A stretch of DNA of 64,000 nucleotides from Kluyvera intermedia. GTDB lineage: Bacteria > Pseudomonadota > Gammaproteobacteria > Enterobacterales > Enterobacteriaceae. The position numbers and the translations under genes were made by a program. Below are positions 55,286 through 63,309 of the stretch, piece after piece. Where the stretch lies: positions 1,364,001 to 1,428,000 of the forward strand of contig NZ_CP139986.1 of assembly GCF_034424175.1 (NCBI RefSeq). Reading direction: 5' to 3'. Positions within the stretch are counted from its first letter, which is position 1; each line of letters begins with the position of its first letter. The notes below the pieces were generated by a model. That model was not told where the DNA came from, made no database searches, and was given only the letters and a program-made list of their open reading frames with translations.

Positions 55286-57346
55286 TTAGTCAGGTTGTTC
55301 AAGTGATTTGAGATAATCGTAGATCGCTTGTTGCGCGCGAACCTTGCGTCGGTTCCCGCGTGGAACATAGCGATTACTCAGTTCTTTATCAACATAACGG
55401 GCTTTTACCGTGTCGCTGAACAGAATTTCAATAATATCGAGGATCCGTTGTTTGAGGCGCGGATCCAGCAGTGGTGTGGCGACTTCAATACGGTAATCGA
55501 TATTACGCGTCATCCAATCTGCGGAGGAGAGATACACGCGTTTATCGCCGCCGTTATCAAAAATATAGATCCTATCGTGCTCAAGGAAACGATCAACGAT
55601 GCTGATTACGCGAATATTATCGCTGATCCCTGCTAATTCCGGAATCAAAGAGCACATGCCACGGATCAACAGATTGACCTGCACGCCGGAACTGGACGCC
55701 GCATACAGACGATCGACAAGCCCTTTGTCCACCAGGTTATTGAGTTTCAGCGTAATTCCTGCCGGTAACCCGTTCTGCGCGTTGGCAATTTCATGGTCGA
55801 TCATTTTGTAGAGCAGGCGACGAGAGTTCTGCGGCGACACCAGCAAGTAGTCAAAAGTGACTGGACGGTACGGGTTTTCGATAAAGTTAAACACCCGGCG
55901 TACTTCGTTGGTGATGCGAGCATCCGCTGTCAGTAATGAATAGTCGGTGTAAATACGCGCGGTTTTTTCGTTGAAATTACCGGTACCGATATGCGCATAG
56001 CGCACCACGTCTTCGCCTTCTTTACGTGAAATCAGGAACAGCTTGGCGTGGATTTTCAGGCCCGGTGCCGAGAAGATAACGTGTACGCCTGCTTCGGTAA
56101 GGCGCTTGGCCCAGTGGATATTCGCCGCTTCGTCAAAGCGAGCCTGCAACTCAACCACCACCGTAACTTTCTTGCCGTTGTGGGCGGCATGGATCATGGC
56201 ATCAATAATACGTGAGTCTTTTGCCACGCGATAAATATTGATCTTGATTGCCAGTACGTTCGGGTCGAATGACGCCTGTCGCAGCAGTTCCAGCACATGC
56301 TCAAAAGTGTGATACGGATAATAGAGCAGCACATCCCGCTCGCGAATGGCGTCAAAGCCATTGCGGAATTTATCAAACCAGACGTGGCGTAACCTCGGCA
56401 TCGGTTTATTGACCAAATTGGCTTTGCCGACGTTCGGGAAACCAATAAAGTCTTTAAAATTGTGGTAGCGACCGCCCGGTACTATGGAATCATAGCGTGA
56501 GATATTGAGTTTTTTACGCAGCATCTCGACCATGGCATCAGGCATATCGCGCTGATAGACGAAACGCACTGGCTCGGCGGTCAGGCGCTGCTTGAGGCTC
56601 GAAGACATCAGCTCCATCAGGCTCGACTCCATCTCGTGCACCAGATCGTACTCGGCATCACGGGTCATTTTCATCGAGTAGGCATTGAGCGCATCGTAAT
56701 CAAAGAAGCCTTTGAAGATATCATCCAGGCAATAGCGCAAAATGTTATCTAGCAGGATCATTGGCTTGCGACGACGCGGGGTTTCCGGCGGCAGGTTGAC
56801 GAAGCGCGGCACTTTATCTGATGGGATCTCCAGCAGCGCGTAATTAAACTCATCGCCGCGAATAATTTCCACCGCCAGATAGGTGTAATCATCTTTCAGG
56901 AACTGCACCAGATCGGTTTCCCGGTTGAGCAGAATAGGGGTGATGTGCTGGCGCAGATAATGTTTAAAGTAGTGACGTAGCCAGCTTTGTTGGTTCACAG
57001 AAAGCTGACGTTCGTTTATCAGGAAGATTTGGTTGCGTGCCATCTCCAGCAGCAACTCGTTGTACAAGCCATCAAACTCCTGATCGGCTTTCAGCACCCG
57101 CGCCTGAATTCGGGTCAGCAGGTGACGAGAATGCGTGGTCACGCCTTGTTCTTCGCTGATGATGATGCGGCGTTTTAACTCTGCGAAGCGGACCTTATAG
57201 AACTCATCGAGGTTGTTGGAGTAAATACCCAAAAAACGCATACGTTCAATCAGCGGATTGCTTTTATCTGCCGCTTCCTGAAGGACGCGCTCGTTGAAGG
57301 ACAACCAGCTCAGCTCTTTTTCGATGTACAGTTTTTCCTGACCCAT
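55286..57346 (-). CDS. ppk: Ppk, polyphosphate kinase 1
   Basis: A 686-residue enzyme that polymerises the ATP gamma-phosphate into polyphosphate. The autophosphorylated histidine is His433 in GLKIHAKLFL, the counterpart of E. coli His435; two residues are missing relative to E. coli near residue 325 (DKFRNG versus DKAQFRNG). A second catalytic His lies in LEHDRIYIF. It is first in the ppk-ppx operon. Confidence 0.98.
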   Translation of the reverse strand: MGQEKLYIEKELSWLSFNERVLQEAADKSNPLIERMRFLGIYSNNLDEFYKVRFAELKRRIIISEEQGVTTHSRHLLTRIQARVLKADQEFDGLYNELLLEMARNQIFLINERQLSVNQQSWLRHYFKHYLRQHITPILLNRETDLVQFLKDDYTYLAVEIIRGDEFNYALLEIPSDKVPRFVNLPPETPRRRKPMILLDNILRYCLDDIFKGFFDYDALNAYSMKMTRDAEYDLVHEMESSLMELMSSSLKQRLTAEPVRFVYQRDMPDAMVEMLRKKLNISRYDSIVPGGRYHNFKDFIGFPNVGKANLVNKPMPRLRHVWFDKFRNGFDAIRERDVLLYYPYHTFEHVLELLRQASFDPNVLAIKINIYRVAKDSRIIDAMIHAAHNGKKVTVVVELQARFDEAANIHWAKRLTEAGVHVIFSAPGLKIHAKLFLISRKEGEDVVRYAHIGTGNFNEKTARIYTDYSLLTADARITNEVRRVFNFIENPYRPVTFDYLLVSPQNSRRLLYKMIDHEIANAQNGLPAGITLKLNNLVDKGLVDRLYAASSSGVQVNLLIRGMCSLIPELAGISDNIRVISIVDRFLEHDRIYIFDNGGDKRVYLSSADWMTRNIDYRIEVATPLLDPRLKQRILDIIEILFSDTVKARYVDKELSNRYVPRGNRRKVRAQQAIYDYLKSLEQPD

Positions 57347-57397
57347 TACTACTTACACTCCGGTTTGTTCACGGGACGCGGCAAAGACGTCTTACTA

Positions 57398-57452
57398 AGT
57401 ATATTGCTAGCTTTGCCGGGCTATGTCCAACTGTGTCAGCTAAGTATGACAG
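57398..57452 (-). promoter_or_regulatory. ppk promoter with Pho-box-like sequence
   Basis: On the minus strand a perfect Pho-box half CTGTCAT (57452-57446) is followed six bases later by CTGACAC (57439-57433), and TATACT (57403-57398) serves as the -10. The half-site spacing (six instead of four) and one mismatch make this an imperfect PhoB site. E. coli ppk is reported to be phosphate-regulated, so PhoB control is plausible. Confidence 0.5.
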
Positions 57453-57547
57453 TTATCCTATTTTGCATATGAAAATTTTCGCTATTCTTTTTGATATCTA
57501 AGTCTTTTTCGCTATTTCTACTCTTGGCCGGCTAGCTATTAGAGGGA

Positions 57548-57575
57548 TAAAAAAAGAGGGCCATGATGGCCCTCT
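57548..57575 (-). terminator. purMN terminator
   Basis: On the minus strand AGAGGGCCA pairs with TGGCCCTCT (57575-57567 and 57563-57555) around a three-base loop, followed by a T7 tract. A strong intrinsic terminator just after purN. Confidence 0.9.
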
Positions 57576-57598
57576 GTAATAGATTTGTGCGTCGGCGT

Positions 57599-58240
57599 TT
57601 ACTCATCCGCCGCGTAGCCTGCCGGAGGCAGCCTGACGCCGTCGATCCAGGCATGATTATCCTGCATTTTCAGGCGTCCATCGAGGAACCAGCCAACCAC
57701 CAGGGGATAGATTGCGTGCTCCTGCACCTGAACCCGAGAGGTAATTTCATCCTCGTCGTCGCCGTCAAAAACCGGCACCTTTGCCTGGAGAATTACCGGC
57801 CCGCCGTCAAGCTCTTCGGTGACGAAATGCACCGACGTACCGTGCTCAGCGTCGCCGTTCTCCAGCGCTTGACGATGGGTATGCAGACCTGGATATTTCG
57901 GCAGCAGGGAAGGGTGGATATTCAGTAATTTCCCCTGATAGTGACCGACGAAATCGGCACTCAGGATACGCATATAACCTGCCAGCACGACTACATCGGG
58001 GGCATAGGCGTCGATTTCATGCATCAATTCGCGGTCAAATGCTTCACGACTGGCAAACTGACTGGCCGCCAGCGCATGCGAAGGGATCCCCGCATCGCGT
58101 GCACGCTCAAGGCCGAATGCATCGGCCTTATTGCTGAAAACCGCTCGAATGGTGCCATTCACTTTTTTCTGCTCGCAGGCGTCAATAATTGCCTGCAAGT
58201 TGCTGCCGTTACCGGAAATCAGCACCACGATGTTTTTCAT
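57599..58240 (-). CDS. purN: PurN, GAR formyltransferase (folate-dependent)
   Basis: A 213-residue enzyme of purine synthesis that formylates glycinamide ribonucleotide with 10-formyl-THF. The phosphate loop SGNGSN (9-14) and catalytic Asn107 and His109 (LLNIHPSLLP) are present. Its ATG follows the purM stop with no gap, so translation is coupled in the purMN operon. Confidence 0.98.
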   Translation of the reverse strand: MKNIVVLISGNGSNLQAIIDACEQKKVNGTIRAVFSNKADAFGLERARDAGIPSHALAASQFASREAFDRELMHEIDAYAPDVVVLAGYMRILSADFVGHYQGKLLNIHPSLLPKYPGLHTHRQALENGDAEHGTSVHFVTEELDGGPVILQAKVPVFDGDDEDEITSRVQVQEHAIYPLVVGWFLDGRLKMQDNHAWIDGVRLPPAGYAADE

Positions 58241-59278
58241 TTATTCGATGACCACACGCTGTTCGGAATCAGAGGCTTTGATATAGCCGATTTTCCACGC
58301 GTTTTCACCTTTTTCGTTCATCAGTGCAATGGCTTTATCCGCCTGGTCTGCTGCCAGCGCAATGACCATGCCGACGCCGCAGTTGAAGGTGCGGTACATT
58401 TCAAAGCTGCTGACGTTACCGGCATCCTGCAACCAGTTAAACACCGCTGGCCACTGCCAGGAGGACTCGTCAATCACGGCCTGCGTATTGTCTGGCAATA
58501 CGCGCGGAATGTTTTCCCAGAAGCCACCGCCGGTCAGGTGAGCGATAGCGTGCACCTCAACGTTGGCAATCAGATCGAGAATAGACTTCACGTAGATACG
58601 GGTTGGCGCAAGCAGATGGTCAGCCAGCGTTTTGCCTTCCAGTTGTGTGGTGTCCGGGTTGCAACCGCTCACTTCGATGATTTTACGCACCAGGGAATAA
58701 CCGTTGGAGTGCGGGCCGCTGGAGCCTAGTGCAATAAGGACGTCGCCGTCAGCGACTTTACTACCGTCGATAATTTCTGATTTTTCGACCACGCCCACGC
58801 AGAATCCCGCCACGTCGTAGTCTTCGCCGTGATACATGCCCGGCATTTCAGCCGTTTCGCCACCGACCAGCGCACAGCCAGATTGCAGGCACCCTTCAGC
58901 GATACCGCTGATGACGCTTGCTGCCGTATCGACTTCCAGTTTACCTGTTGCATAGTAATCGAGGAAAAACAGCGGCTCAGCACCCTGAACGACCAGGTCG
59001 TTAACGCACATGGCGACCAGGTCAATACCGATGGTGTCATGACGTTTTAAATCCATCGCTAAACGTAACTTTGTGCCAACGCCGTCAGTGCCGGAAACCA
59101 GCACCGGTTCACGATATTTTTGCGGCAGTGCGCACAATGCGCCGAAACCACCTAATCCACCCATCACCTCAGGACGGCGAGTTTTCTTCACCACTCCTTT
59201 GATGCGGTCAACCAGAGCGTTTCCTGCGTCAATATCAACACCGGCATCTTTGTAGCTGAGAGAGGTTTTGTCGGTCAC
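58241..59278 (-). CDS. purM: PurM, AIR synthetase
   Basis: A 345-residue ATP-grasp-related PurM-fold enzyme that closes FGAM to aminoimidazole ribonucleotide. GTDGVGTKLRLA and GGGFWENIPRVL are characteristic. The GTG at 59278 (VTDKTSLSYKDAG) matches the E. coli N-terminus and follows GGAG; the TTG at 59336 region is rejected. First gene of purMN, under a PurR box. Confidence 0.97.
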   Translation of the reverse strand: MTDKTSLSYKDAGVDIDAGNALVDRIKGVVKKTRRPEVMGGLGGFGALCALPQKYREPVLVSGTDGVGTKLRLAMDLKRHDTIGIDLVAMCVNDLVVQGAEPLFFLDYYATGKLEVDTAASVISGIAEGCLQSGCALVGGETAEMPGMYHGEDYDVAGFCVGVVEKSEIIDGSKVADGDVLIALGSSGPHSNGYSLVRKIIEVSGCNPDTTQLEGKTLADHLLAPTRIYVKSILDLIANVEVHAIAHLTGGGFWENIPRVLPDNTQAVIDESSWQWPAVFNWLQDAGNVSSFEMYRTFNCGVGMVIALAADQADKAIALMNEKGENAWKIGYIKASDSEQRVVIE

Positions 59279-59321
59279 TGCAAGTCTCCACGCGTTTGCG
59301 ATAGCAAGAAAAATCGGCGCA

Positions 59322-59350
59322 ATTCTACCAGCCAAGGCAAACGTTTGCGA
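59322..59350 (-). promoter_or_regulatory. purMN promoter with PurR operator
   Basis: AGGCAAACGTTTGCGA (59335-59350) contains the exact 12-bp palindrome GCAAACGTTTGC of the PurR operator. On the minus strand TAGAAT (59327-59322) is the -10, so the operator covers the -35/spacer region and would block RNA polymerase when purines are plentiful. Confidence 0.88.
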
Positions 59351-59414
59351 GCCTATTCTGCACCCATTTTTTTAAACCTTTTTTTCCCGCTTTTCAGTCA
59401 ATAAATCGGTCAAA

Positions 59415-59505
59415 TATGATACGGCTCACGAAAATGAAACCGGGTACACCCTTGTTCTTGCATCGCCTTCCTGGAATCCACATCATGTAACTGAAACCGG
59501 TTTCT
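59415..59505 (+). promoter_or_regulatory. LacI-family operators and possible CRP site before the GH1 gene
   Basis: GAAACCGGTTTC (59493-59504) is a perfect palindrome matching the AscG operator TGAAACCGGTTTCA at 13 of 14 bases in its extended form. A second, imperfect copy TGAAACCGGGTACA lies at 59435-59448; centres are 57 bases apart. TATGA-N6-TCACG (59415-59430) resembles a CRP site, and the same TATGAT could serve as a -10 with TTTCAG (59392-59397). A GalR/LacI-type repressor, unlinked here, is the expected regulator. Confidence 0.7.
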
Positions 59506-59595
59506 TTTTGTGTTGCGGATGACCATAGCGCCGGGCTGGTAGGTTTTAATTAGCAGTACTCTCAGCGATAACTAACTGATTAACGAGGGAAAGAT

Positions 59596-61026
59596 ATGAC
59601 TGGATTTAAAGCTGGATTTCTCTGGGGCGGCGCGGTTGCAGCGCATCAACTCGAAGGCGGTTGGCAGGAAGGCGGAAAGGGCGCAAGCGTGGCGGATGTG
59701 ATGACCGCTGGCGCACATGGCGTTCCGCGTGAAATCACCAACGGCGTGTTGCCAGGGAAAAACTACCCAAATCACGAAGCTATCGATTTTTACCATCGTT
59801 ACAAAGACGACCTGAAACTGTTCGCTGAGATGGGCTATAAATGTTTCCGTACCTCAATTGCCTGGACGCGTATTTTCCCTAACGGCGACGAACTGACCCC
59901 GAATGAAGCCGGGCTACAGTTCTATGACGATCTGTTTGACGAGTGTCTGAAGCTCGGTATCGAGCCGGTGATTACGTTATCTCACTTCGAGATGCCTTAT
60001 CACCTGGTCACCGAATATGGCGGTTGGCGCAACCGTAAGTTGATTGAGTTCTTCGTTCGCTTCGCGGAAGTGGTGTTCACCCGCTATCAGCACAAAGTGA
60101 AGTACTGGATGACGTTTAACGAAATTAACAACCAGGCTAACTTCCACGAAGACTTTGCGCCGTTTACTAACTCCGGGCTTAAGTACGCGCCGGGTGAAGA
60201 CCGTGAGCCGGTGATGTACCAGGCTGCGCACTACGAACTGGTCGCGAGTGCCCTGGCAGTGAAAATTGGGCATGAAATCAACCCACAACTGCAAATTGGC
60301 TGCATGATCGCCATGTGTCCGATTTATCCTCTGAGCTGTGCACCAAACGATATGATGATGGCGATGAATGCGATGCACCGCCGCTACTGGTTTACGGATG
60401 TTCATGTGCGTGGCAAATACCCGCAGCATCTGCTGAACTACTTCGAACGTCGTGGATTCGAGCTCGATATCACTGAAGAAGATCGTCAGGCGCTGGCTGA
60501 GGGCTGTGTCGACTATATCGGTTTTAGCTACTACATGTCGTTTGCCACCAAAGCCACTGCGGACAATCCTCAGCTTGATTACGATGAAACCACCAGCCTT
60601 GTTTCCAACCCGTATGTCCAAAAATCCGATTGGGGCTGGCAGATTGACCCGGTTGGCCTGCGATACTCGCTAAACTGGTTCTATGACCACTATCAGTTAC
60701 CGCTATTTATTGTCGAAAACGGTTTTGGCGCGATTGATGTGCAGGAGAGCGACGGTACGGTGAACGATCAGTATCGTATCGACTATCTTGCGGCACACAT
60801 TGCTGAAATGAAAAAAGCGGTAGTAGAAGACGGTGTTGATCTGATGGGCTACACCCCGTGGGGCTGTATCGACCTGGTTTCTGCCGGTACCGGTGAAATG
60901 AAAAAACGTTACGGCTTTATTTATGTTGATAAAGATAACGAAGGTAACGGTACGCTTGCCCGCAGCCGCAAAAAATCTTTTGCCTGGTATCAAAAGGTGA
61001 TTGCGACCAATGGAAGTGAGTTATAA
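59596..61026 (+). CDS. GH1 6-phospho-beta-glucosidase (BglA/AscB type)
   Basis: A 476-residue family GH1 enzyme. The acid/base Glu176 lies in TFNEIN and the nucleophile Glu374 in IVENGFG. The phosphate-binding set Ser429, Lys437 and Tyr439 (SAGTGEMKKRYG) marks the 6-phospho-glycosidase group. It cleaves intracellular phosphorylated beta-glucosides such as cellobiose-, arbutin- or salicin-6-phosphate delivered by a PTS not encoded nearby. A GAGGGAAAG ribosome site precedes the ATG. It is inserted between purM and upp, which are adjacent in E. coli, and has its own promoter, operators and terminator. Confidence 0.94.
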   Translation: MTGFKAGFLWGGAVAAHQLEGGWQEGGKGASVADVMTAGAHGVPREITNGVLPGKNYPNHEAIDFYHRYKDDLKLFAEMGYKCFRTSIAWTRIFPNGDELTPNEAGLQFYDDLFDECLKLGIEPVITLSHFEMPYHLVTEYGGWRNRKLIEFFVRFAEVVFTRYQHKVKYWMTFNEINNQANFHEDFAPFTNSGLKYAPGEDREPVMYQAAHYELVASALAVKIGHEINPQLQIGCMIAMCPIYPLSCAPNDMMMAMNAMHRRYWFTDVHVRGKYPQHLLNYFERRGFELDITEEDRQALAEGCVDYIGFSYYMSFATKATADNPQLDYDETTSLVSNPYVQKSDWGWQIDPVGLRYSLNWFYDHYQLPLFIVENGFGAIDVQESDGTVNDQYRIDYLAAHIAEMKKAVVEDGVDLMGYTPWGCIDLVSAGTGEMKKRYGFIYVDKDNEGNGTLARSRKKSFAWYQKVIATNGSEL

Positions 61027-61044
61027 CTTGCTGAATAATTAAAA

Positions 61045-61075
61045 TAAAACCCCGCGAGTCGGGGTTTATTTTTAT
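61045..61075 (+). terminator. GH1 gene terminator
   Basis: AAACCCCG (61047-61054) pairs with CGGGGTTT (61060-61067) around cgagt, followed by atttttat. A good intrinsic terminator. Confidence 0.85.
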
Positions 61076-61162
61076 CCTGACTTATACTGTTTGCAGTCCC
61101 GTTCGCCGCTTTGCTTGATCCTGGTCAATCAACATGGGTATGGCGCAGTCGAAAAAAAGCGG

Positions 61163-61184
61163 TATAATCCGGCGATTTTTTTTG
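61163..61184 (+). promoter_or_regulatory. upp promoter with UTP-sensitive initial transcribed region
   Basis: TATAAT (61163-61168) is followed by GATTTTTTTTG (61174-61184). This start region is the same type as in E. coli upp, where high UTP causes alternative starts and slippage on the T-run, reducing productive transcription. The mechanism is established in E. coli; here it is inferred from identity of the motif. Confidence 0.85.
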
Positions 61185-61212
61185 TGGCTGCCCCATTCAA
61201 AGGAGAAAGAGA

Positions 61213-61839
61213 ATGAAGATTGTGGAAGTTAAACACCCACTCGTCAAACACAAGCTGGGCCTGATGCGCGAGAACGACATCAGCACCAAACGCTTCCGTG
61301 AACTCGCCTCCGAAGTGGGCAGCTTGCTGACTTATGAAGCCACCGCCGGTCTGGAAACCGAAAAAGTGACTATCGAAGGCTGGAACGGCCCGGTAGAAAT
61401 CGACCAGATCAAAGGCAAGAAAATTACCGTTGTGCCAATCCTGCGTGCGGGCCTGGGCATGATGGACGGCGTACTGGAAAACGTGCCAAGTGCACGTATC
61501 AGCGTCGTGGGTATGTACCGTGACGAAGAGACGTTTGAGCCGGTACCGTACTTCCAGAAACTGGTTTCCAACATTGATGAGCGCATGGCGCTGATCGTTG
61601 ACCCGATGCTGGCCACCGGTGGTTCCGTTATCGCGACCATCGACCTGCTGAAAAAAGCGGGCTGCACCAGCATTAAGGTGCTGGTTCTGGTAGCGGCACC
61701 GGAAGGTATCGCGGCGCTGGAAAAAGCGCACCCGGACATTGAGCTGTACACGGCGTCAATTGACCAGGGCCTCAACGAGCACGGATACATTATTCCGGGC
61801 CTCGGCGATGCCGGCGATAAGATTTTTGGTACCAAGTAA
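61213..61839 (+). CDS. upp: Upp, uracil phosphoribosyltransferase
   Basis: A 208-residue salvage enzyme making UMP from uracil and PRPP. The PRPP loop VDPMLATGGS and the uracil-binding YIIPGLGDAGD are clear. AAAGGAGAAAGAG precedes the ATG. It forms an operon with the uracil importer uraA, 85 bases downstream past a hairpin. Confidence 0.99.
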   Translation: MKIVEVKHPLVKHKLGLMRENDISTKRFRELASEVGSLLTYEATAGLETEKVTIEGWNGPVEIDQIKGKKITVVPILRAGLGMMDGVLENVPSARISVVGMYRDEETFEPVPYFQKLVSNIDERMALIVDPMLATGGSVIATIDLLKKAGCTSIKVLVLVAAPEGIAALEKAHPDIELYTASIDQGLNEHGYIIPGLGDAGDKIFGTK

Positions 61840-61855
61840 ACGAAAAAATAAAAAG

Positions 61856-61883
61856 AGCCGACTTTGAAAGTCGGCTTTTTTTT
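61856..61883 (+). terminator. Terminator between upp and uraA
   Basis: AGCCGACTT (61856-61864) pairs with AAGTCGGCT (61868-61876), then T8. It looks strong, so uraA must rely on readthrough or on partial termination; upp would be made in excess. Confidence 0.85.
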
Positions 61884-61924
61884 GAATAAAAAACTGGGCT
61901 AATAACACAACAGAGGAAAACACC

Positions 61925-63214
61925 ATGACGCGCCGTGCCATTGGGGTCAGTGAAAGACCGCCACTTTTACAGACTATCCCGCTTAGCTTGCAGCATTTAT
62001 TCGCCATGTTTGGCGCAACCGTGCTGGTACCGGTTCTGTTCCATATTAACCCGGCTACCGTGCTGTTGTTTAATGGCCTCGGAACGCTGCTGTACCTCTT
62101 TATCTGTAAAGGTAAAATCCCGGCTTATCTGGGTTCCAGCTTTGCGTTTATCTCTCCGGTGCTGCTGCTGTTACCGTTGGGATACGAAGTGGCGCTGGGC
62201 GGCTTTATTATGTGTGGCGTGCTGTTCTGTATCGTCTCTTTTATCGTGAAGAAAGCGGGTACCGGCTGGCTTGACGTGATGTTTCCACCGGCGGCAATGG
62301 GCGCTATCGTTGCCGTGATTGGTCTGGAGCTGGCGGGTGTTGCGGCGAATATGGCCGGTCTGCTGCCACCTGATGGTCAGTCTGCGGATACAAAGACCAT
62401 CATCATTTCGCTGGTCACGCTGGGCGTTACCGTCTTCGGTTCCGTGCTGTTCCGCGGCTTCCTGGCAATTATCCCCATCCTTATCGGTGTACTGGTCGGC
62501 TATGCGCTCTCCTTCGTGATGGGCGTGGTTGATACTTCACCCATTGCCGAGGCGCACTGGTTTGCGCTGCCAACTTTCTACACGCCGCGTTTTGAATGGT
62601 TTGCTATCTTCACCATTCTGCCAGCGGCGCTGGTGGTTATTGCCGAGCACGTCGGTCACCTGGTGGTGACGGCAAACATTGTGAAGAAGGATTTGATTCG
62701 TGATCCAGGTCTGCATCGTTCGATGTTTGCCAACGGACTTTCTACTATCATTTCCGGTTTCTTTGGCTCAACGCCAAACACCACGTACGGCGAGAACATC
62801 GGCGTTATGGCGATTACCCGCGTATACAGCACCTGGGTTATCGGCGGGGCGGCGATCATCGCGATTCTGCTCTCCTGCGTTGGCAAGCTGGCGGCGGCGA
62901 TCCAGATTATCCCACTGCCGGTAATGGGCGGTGTTTCTCTGCTGCTGTACGGCGTGATCGGGGCATCCGGTATTCGCGTGCTGATCGAATCGAAAGTGGA
63001 TTACAGCAAAGCGCAAAATCTGATCCTGACGTCCGTTATCCTGATTATCGGTGTGAGCGGTGCCAAAGTGCACATTGGTGCTGCTGAACTCAAAGGAATG
63101 GCATTAGCGACGATCGTCGGTATCTGTCTCTCCCTGGTGTTTAAGCTGATAAGCGTACTGCGCCCGGAAGAAGATGTTCTGGATGCTGAAGAAAGCGATC
63201 AAACCTCCCATTGA
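61925..63214 (+). CDS. uraA: UraA, uracil:proton symporter
   Basis: A 429-residue NCS2-family transporter with about 14 hydrophobic segments and the family motifs LQHLFAMFGATVLVP and FGSTPNTTYGENIGV. It imports uracil for Upp. An AGAGGAAAA ribosome site precedes the ATG. Confidence 0.98.
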   Translation: MTRRAIGVSERPPLLQTIPLSLQHLFAMFGATVLVPVLFHINPATVLLFNGLGTLLYLFICKGKIPAYLGSSFAFISPVLLLLPLGYEVALGGFIMCGVLFCIVSFIVKKAGTGWLDVMFPPAAMGAIVAVIGLELAGVAANMAGLLPPDGQSADTKTIIISLVTLGVTVFGSVLFRGFLAIIPILIGVLVGYALSFVMGVVDTSPIAEAHWFALPTFYTPRFEWFAIFTILPAALVVIAEHVGHLVVTANIVKKDLIRDPGLHRSMFANGLSTIISGFFGSTPNTTYGENIGVMAITRVYSTWVIGGAAIIAILLSCVGKLAAAIQIIPLPVMGGVSLLLYGVIGASGIRVLIESKVDYSKAQNLILTSVILIIGVSGAKVHIGAAELKGMALATIVGICLSLVFKLISVLRPEEDVLDAEESDQTSH

Positions 63215-63221
63215 TCCTCTG

Positions 63222-63250
63222 ACCGGGCGGGATCGCCGCCCGGTTCTCTC
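63222..63250 (+). terminator. Hairpin after uraA
   Basis: ACCGGGCGG (63222-63230) pairs with CCGCCCGGT (63236-63244) around gatcg, followed by a pyrimidine-rich tctctc instead of a pure T-run. Likely terminator before hda. Confidence 0.65.
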
Positions 63251-63309
63251 CTCGCTAATTTCTGTGGTAAACTCTTTTCGATTTTTCGTAAGCCCATGTT
63301 GAGGTCTCT

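Noticed and set aside
59336..59336. Longer purM and guaB starts (TTG codons upstream)
   Set aside because: The shorter GTG (59278) and ATG (46179) starts match known protein ends and have ribosome sites; the purM extension runs into its own promoter.
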